Assembly (NCBI GenBank): GCA_963578625.1 | Contig: CAUZEO010000065.1 | Span: 1 to 17,958 of the forward strand | Direction of reading: 5' to 3' | From: CAUZEO01 sp963578625 | GTDB taxonomy: Bacteria > Verrucomicrobiota > Kiritimatiellia > SLOV01 | Length of the DNA: 17,958 nucleotides | Part shown: positions 13,351 through 17,958 of the stretch, piece after piece | Position numbering within the stretch: the first letter of the stretch is position 1 | Layout of the letters: each line of letters begins with the position of its first letter | Made by a program: the position numbers and the translations under genes | Notes under the pieces: model-generated | The model's database searches: none | What the model saw: the letters and a program-made list of their open reading frames with translations, nothing else | Told to the model about the DNA's origin: nothing

Positions 13351-13599
13351 TCATCCCAACCGTACCGGCAAGGCTTCGAGCGACCGAATTCCCATTACCG
13401 GTTTGTAACTCACACGATCTGTGGCGAGCTCTATGTTCGGCAGGCGCCGCATCATCGCGCGGAACGCGATTTGCCCCTCGAGTCGCGCGAGGGGCGCCCC
13501 GAGACAGAAATGGATCCCCTGGCCGAAGCCCACATGCCTGTTCGGATGCCGGGTGATGTCGAGCTTGTCCGGGTGCGGGAATTGCTCCGGGTTTACCCA
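13351..13599 (-). pseudogene. Cytochrome P450 relic: C-terminal 82 residues only
   Basis: The minus-strand frame from 13599 to TGA 13351 reads WVNPEQFPHPDKLDITRHPN, then the haem-thiolate loop VGFGQGIHFCLGAPLARLEG, then RRLPNIELATD and SYKPVMGIRSLEALPVRLG. The FGxGxHxCLGxxLAR motif with its haem-ligand Cys is intact, and the end agrees with bacterial P450 C-termini. An in-frame TAG (13600-13602) lies directly upstream and there is no start codon before the motif, so about 320 N-terminal residues are missing. Nothing in the next 80 nt upstream looks like P450. The fragment itself has no frame damage, so the deletion may be fairly recent. It cannot make a functional enzyme. Confidence 0.85.
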
Positions 13600-13665
13600 C
13601 TAAGAGCTGGAAAAGATAAGGTCTGGTGGGTGGTTAAATTTCGTGTTATTCGAGCCGGATCCCTG

Positions 13666-13671
13666 TATAGT
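13666..13671 (+). promoter_or_regulatory. Candidate -10 box (TATAGT) giving a leaderless DUF4838 transcript
   Basis: TATAGT ends 7 nt before the ATG at 13679, so transcription would begin at or next to the start codon. No Shine-Dalgarno exists, and the -35 region is weak. Pattern only. Confidence 0.3.
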
Positions 13672-13678
13672 GTGCTGT

Positions 13679-15472
13679 ATGAAGTCTGGTGTACAACTGA
13701 TCCTGTTTGTCGTCCTGCTGTCCTGGTGTCCGGCTGGATATTCGGCGATTATCATTGTGGAGCAGGGGATCCCCGGTTGTGTTGTGGTCGTTCCGCGGGA
13801 TGCGCGGGCACCCGAACGGTTGGCGGCGGATGAACTGGTGCGGTTTCTGGGGGAAGTTACCGGCGCGAAAATTCCATTGGTGTTTGAGAGGCAGGATGGC
13901 ACTTCGAATTTGTTGGTCGGGCCACGGCTTGCGCAGATTGTGGATCTTGAGCTTTCGCTGGATGGTTTCAGCGAAGAAGGCATTATAATTAGGACCGTAG
14001 GTGAGGACCTGGTTCTGACAGGGACAAATCCGCGCAGCACACTTTATGCTGTATACTCTTTTTTGGAAGACACGGTTGGTTGCCGGTGGTGGTCTTCTTC
14101 AGCCAGTTCCATTCCACGCATTCCAGACCTGACGATCGACGACCTGAACGTTCGATACGTTCCGCTGCTTGAATATCGCGATCCCCAGTTCAAATCTTCG
14201 CCCGAATGGGCGATTAGGAATCGCCTGAATGGATTTGAAACTAGCTTGACCGACCGGGAGGGCGGGAAGAAGTTTCGTTACATCGCCCATAGCAAGTGGA
14301 GTTCCCACACGTTCTGGACCCTTCTCCCCCCTCAGGTCTATTTTGAAGAGCATCCGGAGTTTTACAGCCTGATAGACGGAGAGCGAGCGCACTCTGTTCC
14401 ACAAAACAAACACACGTCCCTGTGCCTGACGAACGATGAGATGAAGAGGGAGTTCACTCGCAATTGCCGCCTGGCGCTGAATTGGCACCCATGGGCAACC
14501 CTCTTTTCGATTTCGCAAGTGGACGAGGGCGGCGAGCCGAACCGGTGCTACTGCGATTCCTGCAGTGCCGTGGAGGCTGAGGATAATCCGTCCGGCCTGA
14601 TCCTGCAGTTTGTAAACTCGATCGCCGCCGATCTGAAGGAAGACTTCCCGGACATGACCTTCGACACGCTGGCTTATCACTATTCGCAGAAACCGCCAAA
14701 GCATACCCGGGCCCGCGATGACGTGATTATTCGGCTTTCTTCAATCGGATGCTCATTCAACACGCCGATGTTCGAAAGCCGCGATGACAATCCGCGCCAC
14801 AACCAGTTTAGAGATGACGTGATCGGCTGGTCCGAGAAAAGCGACCGGTTGTACGTTTGGGATTATGCGGTTAACTTTACGTATCATCCGCTGCCGCATC
14901 CGAACCTTCGGACGTTCGGGCCGAATTTCCGATGGATGGTGGAACACAATGTGAAGGGACTTCTTGAAGAGGCAGGTACGCCGGCCAAGGAGATTCCGGA
15001 ATTGCGCGCCTGGCTGGTGGCGCAACTGATGTGGGACCCGTACCAGGATTCGCAGGCGCTGATCGAGGAGTTCTGCCACGGTTTTTACGGCGCCGCAGCC
15101 GAGCATGTGTTGGCCTATCTTGATGGTACGCATGACGCAGTCGAAGCGAGCGGTGACTACCTGGGGCTCTCCTCGCCTCCGGATGCGAAGTTTCTGTCCT
15201 TCGATACGCTGGATGCAAGCTGGCGGCGTGTGCAGGCGGCCGCGAAGGCGGTGAACGATGATCCGACGTTGCGTCGGCGCATTGAGAACCTTGAAATGTC
15301 GGTTTTGTTTGCGCTGTTTTATCGGTGGGAAGAGCTCCAGGAAGAAGCGCGTGCGGCGGGGAAGGAGTGGCCTTTGTCGGGAACACAAGCCGATGCGCGA
15401 GACCGGATCCGGACGCTTGCCGCCCGGCAGGGGATGCGACTGAAAAAAACTTCCAGCCCGATGCCGTTTTAA
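13679..15472 (+). CDS. Secreted DUF4838 protein with GH67-like N-terminal domain
   Basis: A 597-residue exported protein. Signal peptide MKSGVQLILFVVLLSWCPAG-YSA. Residues about 24-150 resemble the GH67 alpha-glucuronidase N-terminal domain (IVVPRDARAPERLAADEL, GTNPRSTLYAVYSFLEDTVG). Residues about 200-480 are DUF4838: HPEFYSLIDGER, SISQVDEGGEPNRCYCDSC (C290, C292, C295), SGLILQFVNSIAADL, DTLAYHYSQKPPK, RLYVWDYAVNF, LRAWLVAQLMWDPYQD, EEFCHGFYGAAAEHV. This family is widespread in PVC and Bacteroidota polysaccharide degraders; activity is not established, a glycoside hydrolase role is inferred. The frame also allows GTG 13643, but ATG 13679 begins a proper signal peptide. Convergent with the PhyH gene, 18 nt away. 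Confidence 0.88.
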   Translation: MKSGVQLILFVVLLSWCPAGYSAIIIVEQGIPGCVVVVPRDARAPERLAADELVRFLGEVTGAKIPLVFERQDGTSNLLVGPRLAQIVDLELSLDGFSEEGIIIRTVGEDLVLTGTNPRSTLYAVYSFLEDTVGCRWWSSSASSIPRIPDLTIDDLNVRYVPLLEYRDPQFKSSPEWAIRNRLNGFETSLTDREGGKKFRYIAHSKWSSHTFWTLLPPQVYFEEHPEFYSLIDGERAHSVPQNKHTSLCLTNDEMKREFTRNCRLALNWHPWATLFSISQVDEGGEPNRCYCDSCSAVEAEDNPSGLILQFVNSIAADLKEDFPDMTFDTLAYHYSQKPPKHTRARDDVIIRLSSIGCSFNTPMFESRDDNPRHNQFRDDVIGWSEKSDRLYVWDYAVNFTYHPLPHPNLRTFGPNFRWMVEHNVKGLLEEAGTPAKEIPELRAWLVAQLMWDPYQDSQALIEEFCHGFYGAAAEHVLAYLDGTHDAVEASGDYLGLSSPPDAKFLSFDTLDASWRRVQAAAKAVNDDPTLRRRIENLEMSVLFALFYRWEELQEEARAAGKEWPLSGTQADARDRIRTLAARQGMRLKKTSSPMPF

Positions 15473-15490
15473 TCCGCATATCGTGTTTCT

Positions 15491-16303
15491 CTACACTCGA
15501 GTTTTCGATGGGTTGTATTCGATTCGTCGTAGAAATCGTTCCCCGATATCGAAATTCGGCTGATCGCTGATGTAACGCCATCGAAGGACCCTCTGCATTT
15601 GTTCGTAGCGTCCGTCGTTCCCGAAGAATGGCTGTATCCTCGATAGGTTGCGCCCGATGTCCGGATGATCGAGGTCGGTCGTATCGAAGAGTCGAATTTG
15701 TGGAACGCTGGGATTGAGGCGGAGTTTGAACATATAGCGGGTCGTGTCGGTCCGGTTGCAGCGGGCGGCATGCCACAGGCGCGTGTCCCAGACGATCATC
15801 GTCCCCGCTTTGCAATTCGCATACTTGCGTCCCAGGACATGCTGGTAGTGGGATGCCTCGCCGGTCCGAATGTTGCGAAAATGGGTCCCAGGGATGAAAC
15901 TGGTCCCTCCGATTTCCGGTGGCGTATCCTGGGGAAAAAGAGAGATTTGAATATCGAAATAGTCTTTCCGTAGATCGGTCACGGAATCCTGATGCAGGTT
16001 GGGCCCCACCTCGGTTCGCGGCGGGACGATGTGCACCGCATGATGGTCATAGAGCGGGTCCGGACCCACCAGGGAGTGGATCATGCCTTCGACCTGAGGT
16101 AGACGGAAAATGTCGCCGATCAGTTGGTCGCGCCAGATGTTGCAAAACGGGGCGCCGACGTCGAGACAACTCATCAAGGCTTCGATATTCGGGAGAATGG
16201 CATCGCACAATTCACGAGGAACCATTTCGTCGAATATAAGATACCCCTGGCCGACGAAATCCGCCATTTGCAGGGAAGTGAGTAGGTTCCCCTGGCGATT
16301 CAT
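15491..16303 (-). CDS. PhyH-family Fe(II)/2-oxoglutarate dioxygenase
   Basis: A 270-residue cytoplasmic oxygenase of the phytanoyl-CoA dioxygenase family. The double-stranded beta-helix ligands are visible: H104 and D106 in NLHQDS, H178 in WDTRLWHAA, and the likely 2-oxoglutarate-binding R189 in TDTTRYMFKL. Other family features are the N-terminal GYLIFDEMVPRELCD and IGGTSFIPGTH. The real substrate of this bacterial subgroup is unknown; the family hydroxylates many small molecules. Its ATG overlaps the stop of the 95-aa upstream gene as ATGA, so production is coupled. The C-terminal 60 residues (after KLRLNPSV) extend beyond the catalytic core. Confidence 0.9.
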   Translation of the reverse strand: MNRQGNLLTSLQMADFVGQGYLIFDEMVPRELCDAILPNIEALMSCLDVGAPFCNIWRDQLIGDIFRLPQVEGMIHSLVGPDPLYDHHAVHIVPPRTEVGPNLHQDSVTDLRKDYFDIQISLFPQDTPPEIGGTSFIPGTHFRNIRTGEASHYQHVLGRKYANCKAGTMIVWDTRLWHAARCNRTDTTRYMFKLRLNPSVPQIRLFDTTDLDHPDIGRNLSRIQPFFGNDGRYEQMQRVLRWRYISDQPNFDIGERFLRRIEYNPSKTRV

Positions 16304-16587
16304 TCAGCAGGCTCCTCAACTTCGACGAACCGTTCCAGGACCGTTTGATACCGAAAATTCCCGACTTCGTGCGCCTCTTGCGCCGGGCGGTCCTGGAGCG
16401 CCGCCATCTGGACTACACGCCATCCATCGCGCATCGCGTCCAGCGCGGTGGGATAGGGGGGCTCCTCCTCGTCCTCGATGACGATGTTCCCCGGTATCGA
16501 TGCGAAGTACCGGGACCAGCCGAAGACCGGCGCGTTCAGTTCCGGCCCGATCTGGAAAAGCACTAGAATGTCCTGAACTTTTTTCAT
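16300..16587 (-). CDS. Small unknown protein translationally coupled to the PhyH dioxygenase (95 aa)
   Basis: A 95-residue acidic soluble protein: MKKVQDILVLFQIGPELNAP, FGWSRYFASIPGNIVIEDEE, PPYPTALDAMRDGWRVVQMA, then FRYQTVLERFVEVEE. No signal peptide or membrane segment. I recall similar small proteins (WSRxFxxxPGxIVIED, AMRDGWRVIQ, YxxxLER) in Planctomycetota/Lentisphaerota genomes but know no function. Its stop codon overlaps the PhyH start (ATGA). The frame could start at 16644, but ATG 16587 fits the conserved-looking part; no Shine-Dalgarno for either. A possible partner of the dioxygenase is an inference. Confidence 0.7.
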   Translation of the reverse strand: MKKVQDILVLFQIGPELNAPVFGWSRYFASIPGNIVIEDEEEPPYPTALDAMRDGWRVVQMAALQDRPAQEAHEVGNFRYQTVLERFVEVEEPAE

Positions 16588-16662
16588 GACGACGAGGGGG
16601 ATAGAATTTGTAGCCCAGCTTATAGCATACAGTTGAGCGCCCATGGGATTGTTTTTTGGCTT

Positions 16663-16696
16663 GGGGCTTTACTACGGGATACCCGTGCTACGAACG
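16663..16696. repeat. REP-like extragenic palindrome, copy 2
   Basis: Hairpin ACGGG (16674-16678), loop ATA, CCCGT (16682-16686) within GGGGCTT-n2-CTAC ... GTGCTACG-n-A-n-GGC, the same frame of words as at 2494-2530. It lies in the divergent spacer between the small gene at 16587 and the membrane-protein gene at 16723. Confidence 0.5.
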
Positions 16697-16722
16697 GCTT
16701 GCTTGCTGGCGAGTGTTAGCGA

Positions 16723-17076
16723 ATGATGGTTGCTATGGAAACGAGCCTCAATGCCGAGCTCACGGTATCGACGATTCAGACTCTCAGGAACCGGATTGAT
16801 GAACGATTCCCGAACTCGGGATTGGGGACGGTTTGTGGAACTCTTCTGGACATTGCTGATCAGAGCAAGGTCCACGCAGAGCAGATTGCCAGGCCTCGCG
16901 TTCGGCTACGAATTGTTTCGGCGATTTTAATCATCCTGGGCGTTGTCGTTGCCGGCTACAGCGTGCTGATGCTGGACCTGTCCTGGAGTCGATTCAATGC
17001 GGGTGAGTTCGTTCAGATCATCGAGTCGAGTATCAATACAATCATTCTCGTCGGGGCGGCGGTTTTTTTCTCGTGA
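16723..17076 (+). CDS. Two-TM membrane protein, N-terminal part of a frame-split gene
   Basis: A 117-residue product: a soluble N-terminal segment with RNRIDERFPNSGLGTVCGTL, then two transmembrane helices, at about residues 62-84 (RIVSAILIILGVVVAGYSVL) and 100-117 (SSINTIILVGAAVFF). It stops in TGA right after the second helix starts to exit. The following frame (17073-17438) continues exactly the expected cytoplasmic domain. From memory, homologues are single proteins of about 240 residues with VFFLVTLE at this junction. One extra T in the T7 run at 17063-17069, or a -1 ribosomal slip there, restores this. So this is one gene, either damaged, mis-sequenced, or decoded with frameshifting. No Shine-Dalgarno; METS at 16735 is an alternative start. 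Confidence 0.7.
   Translation: MMVAMETSLNAELTVSTIQTLRNRIDERFPNSGLGTVCGTLLDIADQSKVHAEQIARPRVRLRIVSAILIILGVVVAGYSVLMLDLSWSRFNAGEFVQIIESSINTIILVGAAVFFS
17063..17070 (+). promoter_or_regulatory. Slippery T7-C sequence at the frame switch
   Basis: In the zero frame the codons are GTT-TTT-TTC-TCG-TGA. T-TTT-TTC is a canonical X-XXY-YYZ -1 slippery heptamer, 4 nt before the stop. After a -1 slip the reading is TTT-TTT-CTC-GTG, giving VFFLVTIE, which is the family's junction. T7 is also prone to transcriptional slippage and sequencing error. Confidence 0.45.
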
Positions 17077-17438
17077 CGATAGAGATCCGGATCAAGCGCG
17101 CGCGGGTCATCGAGGCCCTTCATGAGTTACGGGGAGTCGCGCACGTGATTGATATGCATCAGCTTACAAAGGATCCGAGCGGCATGAAATTCAAAGCGAT
17201 CGCTACCGCTTCATCACCGGAGAGAACTCTGACGCCATTTCAGTTGACGCGCTACCTGGATTATTGCAGCGAAATGTTGTCTTTGACGGGTAAAGTGGCA
17301 GCGCTCTATGCGCAATGTCTTCCGGACATTGTCGTGTTGAGCGCTGTCAATGAATTGGAAAACCTCGTAACCGGCTTAAGCCGGAAAATCTGGCAGAAAA
17401 TTATGATCATTCACCGATTTTCAAATGAAGAGGAATGA
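17073..17438 (+). CDS. Cytoplasmic C-terminal part of the frame-split membrane protein
   Basis: A 121-residue soluble segment opening with VTIEIRIKRARVIEALHELR, then GVAHVIDMHQLTKDP, TASSPERTLTPFQLTRYLDY, CSEMLSLTGKVAALYAQ, and SRKIWQKIMIIHRF. The HVIDMHQLTKDP and SRKIWQKI blocks are the most conserved part of a family of unknown function that I recall as a single membrane protein. As an independent gene it would start at GTG 17073 overlapping the previous stop (GTGA), but it has no ribosome site. It is more sensibly the continuation of the upstream ORF. The next gene begins 1 nt after its TGA, so the unit is an operon with the Gfo/Idh oxidoreductase. Confidence 0.7.
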   Translation: MTIEIRIKRARVIEALHELRGVAHVIDMHQLTKDPSGMKFKAIATASSPERTLTPFQLTRYLDYCSEMLSLTGKVAALYAQCLPDIVVLSAVNELENLVTGLSRKIWQKIMIIHRFSNEEE

Positions 17439-17439
17439 C

Positions 17440-17958
17440 ATGCGTATCGGAGTGATTGGATTGGGGCGACGGAGATATCTCGCGCAGCTTGCGCATCAGC
17501 CAGAGAACGGGGTGCGTGTCGTTGCGGCAGCGGATCCTCGCGATACAAACTGGGCGGAATTCGCGGAACGCGTGAATCCGGAGATGACCTTCGTAACGGA
17601 CTATCATGAGCTGCTTGGTTTCTCGGAACTGGAGGCCGTGATCATTCTCAGTTCGGATTTTCTGCACGAGGAGCATGCGATAGCCGCCCTGGAGGCCGGG
17701 AAGGATGTCTACCTGGAAAAGCCGATGGCCATCACCATCGAGGGGTGCGACAAGATTCTGGAAACCGCATTTCGGACCGGGCGAAAACTTTCGGTCGGGC
17801 ACAACATGCGCCACCTGGATACGGTACGGAAGATGAAGGAACTGATTGCCGCGGGAGCGATTGGTGAGGTGCGTTCCGGATGGTGCCGGCACTTTTGCTG
17901 TTACGGCGGCGACGCCTATTTCAAAGATTGGCATGCCGAGCGCGACAAGTCGACCAGC
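17440..17958 (+). CDS. Gfo/Idh/MocA-family NAD(P)-dependent oxidoreductase, 3' end beyond window
   Basis: 173 codons without a stop. The N-terminal Rossmann motif is MRIGVIGLGRRRYLAQL. Further features are VVAAADPRD (adenine-ribose binding strand end), VIILSSDFLHEEHAIAALEA, the hallmark EKPMA with its catalytic-site Lys (about residue 107), and HNMRHLDTVRKMKELI. The family oxidises or reduces sugars, inositols and related compounds, so it fits the sugar-uptake and glycosidase genes around. AAGAGGA stands 5 nt before the ATG, one of the better ribosome sites in the window. About half of the usual 350-400 residues is present; the substrate-binding domain is mostly outside. Confidence 0.92.
   Translation, partial: MRIGVIGLGRRRYLAQLAHQPENGVRVVAAADPRDTNWAEFAERVNPEMTFVTDYHELLGFSELEAVIILSSDFLHEEHAIAALEAGKDVYLEKPMAITIEGCDKILETAFRTGRKLSVGHNMRHLDTVRKMKELIAAGAIGEVRSGWCRHFCCYGGDAYFKDWHAERDKSTS

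Noticed and set aside
13600..14040. 146-aa minus-strand ORF upstream of the P450 relic, checked as possible missing P450 part
   Set aside because: Ser/Arg/Thr-rich antisense of the DUF4838 gene with no P450 motif (no ExxR).
14877..15815. 312-aa minus-strand ORF
   Set aside because: Shadow of the DUF4838 and PhyH genes; Arg/Pro/Ser-rich and without motifs.

Overview
The window reads like chromosome from a heterotrophic bacterium of the Planctomycetota-Verrucomicrobiota-Kiritimatiellota group, most likely a carbohydrate degrader. The clues are a DUF4838/GH67-like secreted protein, a DUF4091 glycosidase-like protein, a PhyH-family dioxygenase, a Gfo/Idh/MocA oxidoreductase, and a truncated secreted protein ending in a D-x-D-G-D / NLEEYIA / TDPTDP module that I associate with these phyla. 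Shine-Dalgarno sites are weak or missing before many genes, which also fits. The assignment is an inference from gene content.

Layout. 1-3.1 kb: 3'-truncated (window edge) pepQ (-), a small conserved-looking protein plus a TatD-type hydrolase (+), and a cysteine-poor rpmB-rpsN ribosomal pair (-). 3.25-4.3 kb: divergent from rpmB, a two-gene operon of a DUF2089 regulator overlapping a membrane-anchored secreted protein (+). 4.3-9.1 kb: a ribose/galactose-type sugar ABC importer operon on the minus strand, unusual in having two tandem, nearly identical binding lipoproteins ahead of one double ATPase and one permease; its promoter is flanked by an inverted repeat. 9.15-10.7 kb: a scar region. 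Two outward-facing left ends of an IS3-like element (69-nt leaders with 2 mismatches) enclose a small HTH gene and tRNA-Pro(TGG), and each IS end abuts the 3' remnant of a different truncated gene.

10.9-13.0 kb: a poorly understood ORF (possibly frameshifted) downstream of a DUF4091 glycosidase-like lipoprotein/secreted protein gene (-). 13.0-13.6 kb: spacer with two palindromes, then an 82-residue relic of a cytochrome P450 carrying the intact haem-Cys motif. 13.7-15.5 kb: DUF4838/GH67-like secreted protein (+). 15.5-16.6 kb: a translationally coupled pair of a small unknown protein and a PhyH-type Fe(II)/2-oxoglutarate dioxygenase (-). 16.7-17.96 kb: a two-TM membrane protein that is split in two by a -1 frame change at a T7 slippery sequence, then the start of a Gfo/Idh/MocA oxidoreductase.

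How they fit: the sugar importer, the two glycoside-hydrolase-like proteins, the truncated glycosidase remnant beside the importer promoter, and the Gfo/Idh oxidoreductase suggest a locus devoted to uptake and modification of an uncommon sugar, interrupted by IS activity around tRNA-Pro. No CRISPR, phage structural genes, integrase or defence genes were seen. The most interesting points are the T7 frameshift junction, the IS/tRNA scar, the duplicated binding proteins, the small-protein partners of TatD and PhyH, and the possible zinc-responsive ribosomal pair.
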